A stretch of DNA of 64,000 nucleotides, taken from positions 42,833 through 106,832 of the forward strand of contig DATJOJ010000059.1 of assembly GCA_035507035.1 (NCBI GenBank), written 5' to 3'. The position numbers and the translations under genes are program-made. The notes beneath the pieces were generated by a model. The model saw only the letters and a list, made by a program, of their open reading frames with translations, did not search any database and was not told the origin of the DNA. Below, one piece after another: positions 10,550-19,446 of this stretch (the first letter of the stretch is position 1; each line of letters opens with the position of its first letter). The DNA is from DATJOJ01 sp035507035. GTDB lineage: Bacteria; Acidobacteriota; Terriglobia; Terriglobales; Acidobacteriaceae.

Positions 10550-10691
10550 GCACACCTCTACTGACCTTGAAGTATACGTGCGAGGCGGAGACTTTGTTCC
10601 TCGCCGAGGACTAGCCTACAGGTTTGGACGACTGACACCGGCTTTTGTCATGGACCTGAGGGCTTTCTATCCGAAATTTGAAATCAAATAA

Positions 10692-10709
10692 ACTAGTTGA
10701 TAGACTGGT
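10692..10709 (+). promoter_or_regulatory. putative operator of the toxin-antitoxin pair (ACTAGT/ACTGGT, 12-bp period)
   Basis: ACTAGT (10692-10697) and ACTGGT (10704-10709) are direct half-sites 12 bp apart, 22 bp upstream of the antitoxin start. The Phd/PIN pair at 61.5-62.2 kb has ACTAGTCA twice with the same 12-bp period in the same place. Type II antitoxins usually autoregulate through such sites; this role is inferred. Confidence 0.4.
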
Positions 10710-10730
10710 CTGTAAGAAGAGAGACCCTCT

Positions 10731-10973
10731 ATGACTACGATTGGAGCGTTCGACGCCAAGACCCATCTCAATGCCCTCTTGAAAAGGGTCGCGCGCGGCG
10801 AAACCATCCGCATCACGCTGCGGGGAGTTCCCATTGCCAAACTCGTGCCCGACAACGACGGAGAGCAGGCGAATCCTGTCGATGTGGTGCAAGGCATTCG
10901 CCAGCTTCGCAAAGGAACTAAGTTGGGGAAAATAAGCTTACGCGAGTTGATCGATGAAGGCCGCCGCTACTAA
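10731..10973 (+). CDS. type II antitoxin, Phd/YefM (VapB-like) family
   Basis: An 80-residue protein whose first 50 residues match the Phd/YefM DNA-binding fold: TTIGAFDAKTHLNALLKRVARGETIRIT..GVPIAKLVP. The charged C-terminal tail (LGKISLRELIDEGRRY) would wrap and neutralise the toxin. Start ATG at 10731 is preceded by a purine-rich AAGAAGAGAGA. It overlaps the PIN toxin gene by 20 bp, so the two are translationally coupled. It probably represses its own promoter through the repeat at 10692-10709. Confidence 0.85.
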   Translation: MTTIGAFDAKTHLNALLKRVARGETIRITLRGVPIAKLVPDNDGEQANPVDVVQGIRQLRKGTKLGKISLRELIDEGRRY

Positions 10974-11385
10974 ACGCTTGGTTCTGGACGCCTCTGTCGC
11001 CCTCGCATGGTGCTTCGAGGACGAAACCAACGCCTTCTCAGAGCTGATTCTCGATATTGTCGGAGCCGGAGCACAGTCTCACGTACCTGCTATTTGGCCA
11101 TTCGAAGTGGCAAACGCCCTGCTCGTAGCGGAGCGTCGCAAACGCGTCACAACCGCGCAAGTTACAGCTCTCCTCGAGCGTATCGCGAAATTGGCAATAG
11201 TCGTCGAACCCATTTCGGCTGGTCGGGCTTTCTCGCCAATTCTCGCGGTCGCTCGTCAGTTGCAACTGACAGAATATGAAGCCGCATACCTCGAGCTTGC
11301 CCTGCGCGAGGCGCTGCCGATAGCCACGCTCGATACCAAGCTGCGGCGCGCTGCCCACTCAGCGGGCGTCGAATTGGTGGAATAG
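10954..11385 (+). CDS. vapC: PIN-domain ribonuclease toxin (VapC family)
   Basis: A 143-residue single-domain protein with PIN acidic residues: Asp in LVLDASVALAW (residue 12), Glu in FEVANALLVAER near 51, and Asp in LPIATLDTKLRRAA near 129. VapC toxins cleave tRNA or rRNA in a Mg-dependent way. The start lies inside the last codons of the antitoxin gene. Length and motif spacing are normal, so the toxin looks intact. Confidence 0.88.
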   Translation: MKAAATKRLVLDASVALAWCFEDETNAFSELILDIVGAGAQSHVPAIWPFEVANALLVAERRKRVTTAQVTALLERIAKLAIVVEPISAGRAFSPILAVARQLQLTEYEAAYLELALREALPIATLDTKLRRAAHSAGVELVE

Positions 11386-11440
11386 AGTGCTGGCAAAGTC
11401 GCTTCTCGTCGGCGCCATAACTCTCCAGTAGACTACGATT

Positions 11441-12097
11441 GTGCGTTCTCACTCTTTAAAGGTGACTTTTCTAATTCTGGCGGGCGCACTCTTCGCCCAC
11501 GCCGCCGACGTCCACTCCCTCGCCGACGCAGTCGACCGTCATTACAACCACCTCCGCAGCCTGCAATGCGAGTTCACCGAGACCTACACCGGGCTCGGCA
11601 TGGACCGCAGCGAATCTGGCACCCTCTGGCTTAAGAAGCCGGGAAAGATGCGCTGGCAATACCGTTCTCCTAATGACAAGTTGTTTGTCAGCGACGGCAA
11701 GGACGCCTGGTTCTACGTTCCGGGAGAACAGCAGGTGCGAAAGACCGAAGTCAAGAAGCTCGACGATTTGCGTTCTCCCCTGGCCTTCCTGCTTGGTAAA
11801 ACGAAGCTGGAGAAAGAATTGCTCGGCCTCTCACTGGCACCGGACGTCTCCCCGCTGTACCCGCGCGACGTGGTTCTCCGCGGTGCGCCGCGAAACCTGG
11901 CCGACCGCGTCAACCAGGTACTTCTGGAGGTCACTCCGGAGAACGCCATCGCTCGCATCGTGATCGACTCGACCGACGGTTCGACCACGGAATACCGTCT
12001 GACTGATCAGAAAGAGGACGTTCCAGTGGCCGATTCGCTGTTCGTGTTCAAAGTTCCCCCAGGAGCGGAGGTCATTGAAGGAACGCTTGGGCAGTAA
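11441..12097 (+). CDS. lolA: outer-membrane lipoprotein carrier protein LolA-like
   Basis: A 218-residue protein with a signal peptide (VTFLILAGALFAHAADV) and the LolA pattern: an N-terminal helix with LRSLQCEFTETYTG, then beta strands with SGTLWLKKPGKMRWQY, LFVSDGKDAWFYVPGEQQVRK and LLGKTKLEKELL. LolA shuttles lipoproteins across the periplasm from LolCDE to the outer membrane. The start is GTG. It lies just upstream of the pilus cluster on the same strand but is separated from pilC by 140 bp, so it may have its own transcript. Relatives without LolB are common outside Proteobacteria. Confidence 0.85.
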   Translation: MRSHSLKVTFLILAGALFAHAADVHSLADAVDRHYNHLRSLQCEFTETYTGLGMDRSESGTLWLKKPGKMRWQYRSPNDKLFVSDGKDAWFYVPGEQQVRKTEVKKLDDLRSPLAFLLGKTKLEKELLGLSLAPDVSPLYPRDVVLRGAPRNLADRVNQVLLEVTPENAIARIVIDSTDGSTTEYRLTDQKEDVPVADSLFVFKVPPGAEVIEGTLGQ

Positions 12098-12237
12098 CGA
12101 GCTAACTAATTAGTCCATAAACACTTACAATCTAATTCCCAAAGCAATTACCGGCGCGTTTTTTCGCTTGCAATTCAACCGACTCACCGCGTTCTGAATG
12201 TTAGACTTAGGTGGGGTGCGGGCTAACCGGGTACCAC

Positions 12238-13443
12238 ATGCCAGAATTCCTCATAAAAGCAGTCGACGAACGTGGTCACATGCTCGAAAAGCTGGAAAAC
12301 GGCTATTCCGAGGCCGAAGTCCGCGACCGCTTCGTGCAGCAGGGGTTTCTCGTCTATTGGGTCAAACCCCGCGGCGTGCTCTCCGGCGACTTCTCCTTCC
12401 GGCGGCGCGGCAAAGTCAAGCAAAGCCAGTTCGTCATCTTCAACCAGCAGTTTCTGACCCTGATCAAGGCCGGCCTGCCCATCCTGAACTCGCTCGATTT
12501 GCTCATCAAACGACAGCGAAACAAGCACTTCCAAAGCCTGCTGCAAAATGTGCGAGATCAGGTAAAGAGCGGCGAGTTGCTCTCTTCCGCCTTTGCCGCC
12601 CAAGGCGGTTTTCCCAAGATTTACACCACCACGCTGATGGCAGGCGAGAAAAGCGGCAACATGGAAGAAGTCCTCGGCCGCTTCATCAACTTCCAGCGCA
12701 TGGCGCTGACCTTCAAAAAGAAGTTGGCCGTGTCGCTTGTCTATCCCGCCCTGCTGATCACCGTCGTCAGCGGAATGCTCGTCTTCCTGGTCACCTATGT
12801 CGTCCCGCAATTCGCCAAGCTATATGAAGACATGAACGCGCAGTTGCCGGCAATCACGCTGCTCATGCTCGACATCGGCACTCACGCGCAAAAATATGGG
12901 CCAATCGCCGGCATCGTCATCGTGGTTGTGGGCTTGTTGGCCTGGCAGTGGAAAAAAACCGATCGTGGCGCAGAGACCATCGACCGTAGCATTTTGAAGT
13001 TGCCGCTGCTGGGCGACATTTGGCTGAAATATCAAGTCGCTAATTTCTCGCGCATGTTGTCAACTTTGTTGACTGGCGGCATGCCGCTGGTTCCCTCGCT
13101 CGAAACTGCCGCAGCTTCCATGAGCAGCCGCCGAATCTTGAATGGCATTCAGGAAGCCGCTATCCAGGTTCGCGAGGGGCAATCCCTGGCCAAGAGCTTG
13201 GAGCAGCAAAAGATGTTTCCCGATCTTTCGGTCGAAATGATCGAAGTCGGGGAATCCACCGGCGCGCTGCCCGCCATGTTGAATTCAGTCGCCGAATTTT
13301 ACGAAGAAGACGTGCAGACCGCGCTGGGCGCGGCCATGGCTCTGATCGAGCCTGTTATTCTGATTATCATGGCGGTGTTTGTGGGCGGAATTTTGATCTC
13401 GCTCTATCTGCCCATTTTTACCTTAGGATCAAGCATTCACTAA
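12238..13443 (+). CDS. pilC: type IV pilus / type II secretion inner-membrane platform protein PilC (GspF family)
   Basis: A 401-residue protein with two GspF cytoplasmic domains (about 60-190 and 265-390) and three hydrophobic segments (about 163-190 LAVSLVYPALLITVVSG.., 215-235, 365-395). Motifs FNQQFLTLIKAGLPI, GEKSGNMEEVL and GESTGALPAML are diagnostic. It forms the membrane platform that couples the PilB motor to pilin. I chose ATG 12238 (MPEFLIKAVDERG) over an upstream GTG at 12211, because the family starts there. It is the first gene of a cluster that continues with pilB 39 bp downstream. Confidence 0.93.
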   Translation: MPEFLIKAVDERGHMLEKLENGYSEAEVRDRFVQQGFLVYWVKPRGVLSGDFSFRRRGKVKQSQFVIFNQQFLTLIKAGLPILNSLDLLIKRQRNKHFQSLLQNVRDQVKSGELLSSAFAAQGGFPKIYTTTLMAGEKSGNMEEVLGRFINFQRMALTFKKKLAVSLVYPALLITVVSGMLVFLVTYVVPQFAKLYEDMNAQLPAITLLMLDIGTHAQKYGPIAGIVIVVVGLLAWQWKKTDRGAETIDRSILKLPLLGDIWLKYQVANFSRMLSTLLTGGMPLVPSLETAAASMSSRRILNGIQEAAIQVREGQSLAKSLEQQKMFPDLSVEMIEVGESTGALPAMLNSVAEFYEEDVQTALGAAMALIEPVILIIMAVFVGGILISLYLPIFTLGSSIH

Positions 13444-13482
13444 CCATAGTGCGGGCCACAACGCCCGACGGGGACGCTAAGT

Positions 13483-15168
13483 ATGGCAACTGTACCGGAC
13501 AACAAAGCCGCTGTAGCCGGTGGGGCAAACGGAGGACGTATCGCTCCGCCCCCATCCGTCAACGAAGAACTGGAAAAAGCCAAGGACATCGCGCGCCGCT
13601 ATCGGTGTCAATTTATCGACCTGCGCGACTTCCAGCTTCACCACGATCTCTTTAAGAACATTCCCGTTCACTTGATGTTCCGCTATAACTTCGTGCCTCT
13701 CGAAGAAACCGAAGACGGACGTCTGGCCATTGCCATCGCCGATCCCAGCCAACTGATGATGATCGACGAAATCAGCCTGCTGCTGGGCAAGCGGATTGTC
13801 ACCAAAGTTTCCACGCTGGCGCAGATCACCGACATCCTCAAGAAAACCGAGCAGTCGAAGCGCGTCCTGGAAGACGCCAGCGAGGGTTTCGCGCTCAACG
13901 TTGTACGTGAAGACGAATCTGGCGGTGAGGAAAGCATCTCGATCGACCGGTTGACCCAGCAACAGGGCGATATCAGCCCGATTATTCGTCTGGTCGATAC
14001 CACGATCTTCACTGCGCTGCAGCGCCGCGCCAGTGATATTCACATCGAGACCCGCGACGACTCCGTCTCCATCAAGTTCCGCATCGACGGCGTGCTGACG
14101 CAAGCCATGCCGCCGATCGCCAAAGAGCACCACTCGACCATCATTTCGCGTATCAAGGTCATGAGCGAGCTCGATATCTCCGAGCGCCGCGTACCGCAGG
14201 ACGGCCGTTTCCGCGTGAAGTACGGAACTCCCGAGCGCCCCATCGACTTCCGCGTTTCCATCATGCCGTCGATCCACGGCGAAGACGCCGTCCTCCGTGT
14301 GCTCGATAAAGAATCCATGAGCGAGAAGTTCCACAAGCTCACTTTGGACGTTGTTGGTTTTGATGAAGAAGATCTACGCAAATTCCGCCGCTACATTAAA
14401 GAGCCATACGGCATGGTGTTGGTGACGGGACCGACGGGAAGCGGCAAAACTACTACCCTTTACGCCGCCGTCAATGAAATCAAGACCGACGAAGACAAGA
14501 TCATCACCATCGAAGACCCGGTCGAATATCAGATTCGCGGTATCACCCAGATTCCGGTCAACGAGAAAAAAGGCCTGACCTTCGCCCGCGGCTTGCGTTC
14601 GATTCTGCGTCACGACCCCGACAAGATCATGGTCGGCGAAATCCGCGACACCGAAACCGCGCAGATCGCCATTCAATCCGCGCTTACCGGCCACTTGGTC
14701 TTCACCACTGTCCACGCCAACAACGTGGTTGACGTCTTAGGACGATTCCTGAACATGGGCGTCGAACCCTACAACTTCGTTTCGGCGCTGAACTGCATTC
14801 TGGCGCAACGGCTGGTGCGACTCATTTGCGAATCCTGCCGCACTCAGGTGCACTATGACGCGGCCGCGCTCGAAGCCAACGCGCTTGATCCCCTGGAGTG
14901 GGGCAAAGTCGCCTTTTATGAGGGTCAGGGCTGCATCGAGTGCGCGGGCACAGGCTTCCGCGGACGGACCGCCATTCACGAACTGCTGGATTTGACCGAC
15001 CGCATTCGCGAGCTGATCTTGGCCAAAAAGCCAACCTCGGAGATTCGCCGCGCCGCCCGCGATGAAGGCATGCGGTTCTTGCGTGAATCGGCTCTGGACA
15101 AAGTTCGGAACGGCCTGACCACGCTGAAAGAGATCAATAAGGTAACGTTTATCGAGAGCAGTCGGTAA
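13483..15168 (+). CDS. pilB: type IV pilus / type II secretion assembly ATPase PilB (GspE family)
   Basis: A 561-residue hexameric motor ATPase. The N-terminal T2SSE_N domain (about 25-160) has RRYRCQFIDLRDF; the C-terminal ATPase has Walker A GPTGSGKTTT (about 317), Asp box GEIRDTETAQIA, and His box LTGHLVFTTVHAN. A tetracysteine zinc motif, CESC (about 449) and CIEC (about 484), is complete, as expected for extension motors (PilB/GspE) rather than the retraction motor PilT. It energises pilin polymerisation on the PilC platform. No pilT is present in the window. Confidence 0.94.
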   Translation: MATVPDNKAAVAGGANGGRIAPPPSVNEELEKAKDIARRYRCQFIDLRDFQLHHDLFKNIPVHLMFRYNFVPLEETEDGRLAIAIADPSQLMMIDEISLLLGKRIVTKVSTLAQITDILKKTEQSKRVLEDASEGFALNVVREDESGGEESISIDRLTQQQGDISPIIRLVDTTIFTALQRRASDIHIETRDDSVSIKFRIDGVLTQAMPPIAKEHHSTIISRIKVMSELDISERRVPQDGRFRVKYGTPERPIDFRVSIMPSIHGEDAVLRVLDKESMSEKFHKLTLDVVGFDEEDLRKFRRYIKEPYGMVLVTGPTGSGKTTTLYAAVNEIKTDEDKIITIEDPVEYQIRGITQIPVNEKKGLTFARGLRSILRHDPDKIMVGEIRDTETAQIAIQSALTGHLVFTTVHANNVVDVLGRFLNMGVEPYNFVSALNCILAQRLVRLICESCRTQVHYDAAALEANALDPLEWGKVAFYEGQGCIECAGTGFRGRTAIHELLDLTDRIRELILAKKPTSEIRRAARDEGMRFLRESALDKVRNGLTTLKEINKVTFIESSR

Positions 15169-15339
15169 GGGATCTCGGCCTCTGCCTGGTGCGACAGGAA
15201 GATCGCGAGCTTGGCTCGCTTCCTTATAACTGCGCTATAAACAACCCTTTAGGCCAGGGTCGCGAGTTCCCTTCCAGATATTGCAAGATTTCGTACCACC
15301 GCGTTCTACTAATAGAAGTCACAGGGAGTAGTGTGAAAC

Positions 15340-16224
15340 GTGAGTTCCGGGGCCAAACCGAAGCTGGCATGTGAGATCTCTGCCGACCGAGTGCTCGCCG
15401 GACGTGTCGCTGACCGCGGCCACAATATCGAGATGTGCGCCGCCGGAGAGCTCAAACCCGGCACCGTCGTTCCCGACCTCACCGAAACTAACCTGAAAGA
15501 ACCCGAAGCGATCCGCGCGGCAATTCGCGAAACCTTGGGCAGTCTCAGCGGCCGCTCCCGCGACGTGATCGCCATTTTGCCCGACGTCGCCGTCCGCGTG
15601 GTTTTGCTCGATTTCGAGACGCTGCCCTCCAAGCGAGCCGATGCCGAAGGCGTCATCCGGTTCCGCCTCAAGAAATCGCTGCCCTTCGACGTCGACAAAG
15701 CCAAGATCTCCTACCAAACGGAAACCTCCGCCACCGGCGTCCGACTGATCGCTGCCGTGGCGTTGAATAGCGTGGTTGAGGATTACGAAGCCGCCTTCCG
15801 CGACGCCGGATACACGCCGGGAGTCGTAATGCCTTCGATGCTTGCCGCGCTCGGTGCCGCCGATGCCAGCCGTCCCACGCTCGTGGTCAAAGTCGACGCG
15901 CGCACCATCAGCATCGCCATTCTCGATAAGCAGCAACTTCTGCTCTTCCGCACTCTCGAAAACACGCGCGGCCTCACCGTCAGCGGCGAACAACTCGCCG
16001 ACGAAGTTTACCCTTCCATCGTGTTTTTTCAGGACACGTATCATTTAAATATCGAAAAGATTTTCGTCGCCGGCTTGTCGGATACCGATGGCGCGCTCGC
16101 CGCTTTTCAATCGCAAGTCGGCATGGAAGTGCACGAGCTGGTCGCCGCTTCGCAACTCGGCACAACTTATGGCTCGGTTCCGCGGTTCCGCATGGCCGGA
16201 GTGGTGGGGGCACTGATTTCCTGA
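15340..16224 (+). CDS. pilM: type IV pilus assembly protein PilM-like (actin-like fold)
   Basis: A 294-residue soluble protein of the PilM/FtsA-like ATPase type. Visible pieces include VIAILPDVAVRVVLLDFETLP, FRLKKSLPFDVDKAKISYQ, TLVVKVDARTISIAIL and NIEKIFVAGLSDTDG. PilM binds the cytoplasmic tail of PilN and links the alignment complex to the motor. The start is GTG 15340; no better start is available because upstream frames close. Its stop TGA overlaps the ATG of pilN, so the two are translationally coupled. It is shorter than typical PilM (about 350), mainly at the N-terminus. Confidence 0.82.
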   Translation: MSSGAKPKLACEISADRVLAGRVADRGHNIEMCAAGELKPGTVVPDLTETNLKEPEAIRAAIRETLGSLSGRSRDVIAILPDVAVRVVLLDFETLPSKRADAEGVIRFRLKKSLPFDVDKAKISYQTETSATGVRLIAAVALNSVVEDYEAAFRDAGYTPGVVMPSMLAALGAADASRPTLVVKVDARTISIAILDKQQLLLFRTLENTRGLTVSGEQLADEVYPSIVFFQDTYHLNIEKIFVAGLSDTDGALAAFQSQVGMEVHELVAASQLGTTYGSVPRFRMAGVVGALIS

Positions 16225-16865
16225 TGCGCCTCGATATCAATCTCGCGACTCACCCCTACGAAGATGCCCGCAGCTTTTGGTTTCGCTGGGGTGGTGCACT
16301 TGCTATCCTCGGAATTCTCACCGCCGGCCTCCTCTATTACACCGGCCACGAATGGACCTACGCCCGCAAAGATCACTTGGTTCGCGATCGCTATCTGAAA
16401 CAAATTGCCCAGCGCGACAAAGAAGTAGCTGACGCGCAAGCCATGATGAACTTGCCGCAAAACCGCAGCATTCGCGACCGCTCACAGTTCCTGAACGACC
16501 TCTTTTATCGCAAGGCGTTTTCCTGGACTGAAGTCTTCGAAGAGCTCGAAAAAGTAATGCCTCCGCGCGTCCACGTGGTCTCGATCACTCCTGAATTGTC
16601 CGTCGACAATGAACTGGCCATCAAGCTGATCGTCGCGGGAGATTCGCATGACCGCGCTCTCGAACTGGTGCGCAAAATGGAAGACTCGAAACATTTTCGT
16701 CAGACTCAGATCGACACCGAAACCGCCGAGGCCGGCAATGGGACCTTCGCCGGAGACACGGTGAAGTTCGATATCAGCGCCCTCTATTTGCCGGCGACCG
16801 ATCTCCAATCCCCGGTCGACGCTAAGCCAGAGAAAAGCCAATCCAAGGCGGAGGTGAGCCACTAA
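16224..16865 (+). CDS. pilN: type IV pilus assembly protein PilN-like
   Basis: 213 residues. The short cytoplasmic N-terminus MRLDINLATHPYED is the classic PilN signature (INLLP-like) bound by PilM. One transmembrane helix (about 20-45) follows, then a periplasmic coiled-coil and ferredoxin-like domain containing FSWTEVFEELEKVMPPRVHVVSI. It overlaps pilM by one base at its start, and pilO by one base at its end. Low overall sequence conservation is normal for this family; gene order supports the call. Confidence 0.85.
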   Translation: MRLDINLATHPYEDARSFWFRWGGALAILGILTAGLLYYTGHEWTYARKDHLVRDRYLKQIAQRDKEVADAQAMMNLPQNRSIRDRSQFLNDLFYRKAFSWTEVFEELEKVMPPRVHVVSITPELSVDNELAIKLIVAGDSHDRALELVRKMEDSKHFRQTQIDTETAEAGNGTFAGDTVKFDISALYLPATDLQSPVDAKPEKSQSKAEVSH

Positions 16866-17407
16866 TGCCTGACCTTCGTCGCACTCGGCGCAAAGTAAAA
16901 ATCGCCCTTGGCACCCTGGCGGTACTCGATCTGGCTGTCATCATCGTCTACTTTTCACCCTTGATCGGCACTCCTACTTCGCGCCGCGAACAGTTAACTA
17001 ACTTGTGGAAAGAGCTGCAACAGAAAACGCAGGAAGTGCAACCGCTGCAGGGACTCGACAAGAAAATCCCGGTGGCGCAGAAGCAGATCGATGAATTCTA
17101 CATAACCCGCTTTCCGGCGCAGAATTCCGCCATCTCCGATAACATCGGCAAGCTGGCCGGCGAGAGTGGCGTAAAAGTTGGAAGCGTCAAGTACGATACA
17201 AAGGACGATCCAGTCCTGGGCTTGCAACCGGTCGAAATCGAGGCTGATCTGGCTGGCGGCTACCTGCAGCTGGTCCAATTCATCAATGCCCTCGAACGCG
17301 ATCACATGTTCTTCCTGGTGAATAGTGTCCACCTCGGCGGCGAGCAAAGCGGCGTGGTTCGTCTGCAGATGAAGATTGAAACCTATATGAAGGTTGGCGC
17401 GGCATAA
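16865..17407 (+). CDS. pilO: type IV pilus assembly protein PilO-like
   Basis: 180 residues with one N-terminal transmembrane helix (LGTLAVLDLAVIIVYF), a coiled-coil (about 45-75) and a periplasmic domain containing VEIEADLAGGYLQLVQFINALER, typical of PilO. It pairs with PilN in the inner-membrane alignment complex. Its start ATG overlaps the pilN stop TAA, and the next gene begins directly after its own stop, so the four genes form one translationally coupled block. Confidence 0.85.
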   Translation: MPDLRRTRRKVKIALGTLAVLDLAVIIVYFSPLIGTPTSRREQLTNLWKELQQKTQEVQPLQGLDKKIPVAQKQIDEFYITRFPAQNSAISDNIGKLAGESGVKVGSVKYDTKDDPVLGLQPVEIEADLAGGYLQLVQFINALERDHMFFLVNSVHLGGEQSGVVRLQMKIETYMKVGAA

Positions 17408-18019
17408 ATGAAGCTGGGAGCGGAAAATCGCAAGCAGGTCATCGCGCTCGGTGTCTTAGGCGCTCTCGCGCTTCTATTTGTCGTGCGCGCGGTCTTCAAT
17501 TCGAGCGCTCCCGAGCCCACTTCGGTGGGGCCCGTCGCGCAGATTCCCGCCCTGCCCGCCGCTCCCGCTCGCAAGAACCGTGCCCCGGCGCGAACCAAGA
17601 CTGCTCTTACCCGAATAGCCAAAGCGCCCAACTCCATCGATCCTACGCTGCGTTTCGATTGGTTGAAGGTCAGTGAAGACACGCAATACGCGGGCAACGG
17701 ACGAAACATTTTTCTGGCGCAGGCGGAGATTCCCGAGCCGATCAAGAATGGTGCTACCGATCAGCAGAAGCTCGCCGAGCAGCAAGGGCCGCCCCAACCG
17801 CCTCCGCCGCCTCCCATCAATTTGAAGTTTTACGGTTACGCCAGCAAGGCGGGTGAGCCGAAGCGAATCTTCTTGTCGCAAGGAGAAGACGTTTTCATCG
17901 CCACCGAAGGCCAGGTCATCGACCGGCGCTACAAAGTGTTGCGCATCTCCCCGGTGTCCGTGGAGATTGAAGACATGCTCTACAACAATCGACAGAGCAT
18001 TCCGCTGACCCAGGGGTAG
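17408..18019 (+). CDS. PilP-like type IV pilus accessory protein (tentative)
   Basis: 203 residues: one transmembrane helix (about 10-28), a Pro/Ala-rich linker (APAVPARK-like and PPQPPPPPP), then a small beta-rich C-terminal domain with LKFYGYASK..KRIFLSQGEDVFIATEGQVIDRRYKVLRISPVSVEIEDM. Position immediately after pilO and the beta-rich ending fit PilP/GspC-like proteins that connect the alignment complex to the secretin, but PilP lipobox residues are absent, so I leave out the symbol. No secretin (pilQ) follows in this window. Confidence 0.7.
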   Translation: MKLGAENRKQVIALGVLGALALLFVVRAVFNSSAPEPTSVGPVAQIPALPAAPARKNRAPARTKTALTRIAKAPNSIDPTLRFDWLKVSEDTQYAGNGRNIFLAQAEIPEPIKNGATDQQKLAEQQGPPQPPPPPPINLKFYGYASKAGEPKRIFLSQGEDVFIATEGQVIDRRYKVLRISPVSVEIEDMLYNNRQSIPLTQG

Positions 18020-18119
18020 AGGCATTTGGTAATTTTGTGATTTGGTAATTTGAAAACCATCGCTGCAGTGCTCTGCAGATTACAAAATTAGCCGATTACA
18101 AAAATTACAAAATTTTCCA

Positions 18120-19325
18120 ATGCTCGTTCGTTCTCCCAAGTCGTCTCGCCACAATGAGCAAGGCTACGTGCTCATTACGCTGATTCTGATGGTGGCGCTG
18201 CTCACGATTGGCCTCACCATGATGGCTCCCGAGCTCATGCGGCAGCTGAAGCGTGACCGCGAAGAAGAACTTATCCATCGCGGCGTGCAGTATTCGCGGG
18301 CCATTCAGCACTTTGTAAAGAAGAATGGACGCTATCCTAATACTATCGACGAGCTCGAGACCAGCGGCACCATTCACTTCCTGCGCAAGCGCTATAAAGA
18401 TCCCGTGACCGGCAAGGATTTCAAGATTCTCCACATGGGCGATGTGCAAATGACGTTCGGTCCCGGCTTACAGGGGGCAACCTCGGTGGCCAACATGGCC
18501 CAAGGCGGAGCCGCCGCGGGCGGTCAAGGCGGGGGCTTCGGACAAAGCATCTTCAATTCCAGTGGATTCGGAAACAGTAACGGCCTCGGCGGCAACTCTT
18601 CGGGCGGCTTTGGAAACACCGGCAGTAGTTTCGGCGGCGGAAATTCCTTCGGCGGCAGTAACAGCGGTTTCGGCGGCGGAAATAACGGCAGCACGTTTGG
18701 AAACAGCGGTAGTACGTTCGGAGGTGGCAGCACGTTTGGCGGCAATAATGGCGGCTTCGGTGGCGGAAGCAACTCATTCTTCGGCAGCCAGACTCCAGGT
18801 CAAAACACGAATCAGCCCGGAACGAACAACAACCAGCCCGCCTCAGACGGATCTCAAGCCAACTCCGGCCAGCCTGGACAGCCCGGTCAACCGGGACAGC
18901 CCGGCCAGGGCCAGCAAGGTTCCGGATCGAATAATCAGACCTTTGGCGGCGGTCCCATCGTCGGTGTCGCCAGCATCAGTAAAGATAAGACGATCCGCAT
19001 CTTCAACAAGAAAGACAAATATTACGAGTGGCAGTTTATCTATGATCCCAGCAGTGACACCGGCGGTATGCTGACTACTCCCAACCAGCCGCCCGCGATG
19101 CAAGCCGGTGGCAGCCTCGGCGCGCCCACCAATGGCACGCAACCAGGACAGCCCGGCCAGCAAAACGGCGGCTTCGGTTTCGGCGGTAACTCGGGTTCGC
19201 CGTTCAGCCCGCAAGGTGGACAGCAGCAACCCATCGCGGTAGAGCAACCCTCGCCTTATCCTCCGACCCCTCAGCAGCCGCAACAACCGCAATTCCCTCC
19301 CGAGCAGGGGCCCAATCAACAATAA
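18120..19325 (+). CDS. prepilin/pseudopilin-like protein with long Gly/Asn-Gln-rich low-complexity tail
   Basis: 401 residues. The N-terminus (NEQGYVLITLILMVALLTIGL) is a type III (prepilin-like) signal with cleavage expected after Gly. The residue at mature position 5 is Thr rather than the usual Glu, as in some minor pseudopilins. Residues 40-110 hold a GspG-like region (AIQHFVKKNGRYPNTIDELE, RYKDPVTGKDF). From about 120 the protein is low complexity: a Gly/Ser/Asn/Phe stretch (GFGNSNG, STFGGG repeats) up to about 225, a GQPGQPGQ collagen-like run, a short ordered patch with WQFIYDPSSDTGGM, and a Gln/Pro-rich end. It lies 100 bp after the pil block and is probably exported by that machinery. 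Confidence 0.8.
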   Translation: MLVRSPKSSRHNEQGYVLITLILMVALLTIGLTMMAPELMRQLKRDREEELIHRGVQYSRAIQHFVKKNGRYPNTIDELETSGTIHFLRKRYKDPVTGKDFKILHMGDVQMTFGPGLQGATSVANMAQGGAAAGGQGGGFGQSIFNSSGFGNSNGLGGNSSGGFGNTGSSFGGGNSFGGSNSGFGGGNNGSTFGNSGSTFGGGSTFGGNNGGFGGGSNSFFGSQTPGQNTNQPGTNNNQPASDGSQANSGQPGQPGQPGQPGQGQQGSGSNNQTFGGGPIVGVASISKDKTIRIFNKKDKYYEWQFIYDPSSDTGGMLTTPNQPPAMQAGGSLGAPTNGTQPGQPGQQNGGFGFGGNSGSPFSPQGGQQQPIAVEQPSPYPPTPQQPQQPQFPPEQGPNQQ

Positions 19326-19393
19326 TCTCGTTCAGGTAATCCGGGGACTGCCCGGGTTCTTCGCACCTAGGCGCGGTCTTCCCACACAGACAA

Positions 19394-19430
19394 CAAAAAG
19401 CCCCACCGCTTGCGCGATGGGGCTTTGATC
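19394..19430. terminator. bidirectional rho-independent terminator between convergent genes
   Basis: AAAGCCCCA (19397-19405) pairs with TGGGGCTTT (19418-19426) around the loop CCGCTTGCGCGA. It is A-rich on one side and T-rich on the other, placed between the convergent prepilin-like and erpA-like genes, so it can stop both. Confidence 0.8.
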
Positions 19431-19446
19431 TTTGCCGCGAAAACTC

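Noticed and set aside
18524..18777. Minus-strand Pro-rich frames opposite the Gly-rich prepilin tail
   Set aside because: They are the mirror of low-complexity Gly codons (GGC/GGA read as Pro-rich) and have no start signal.
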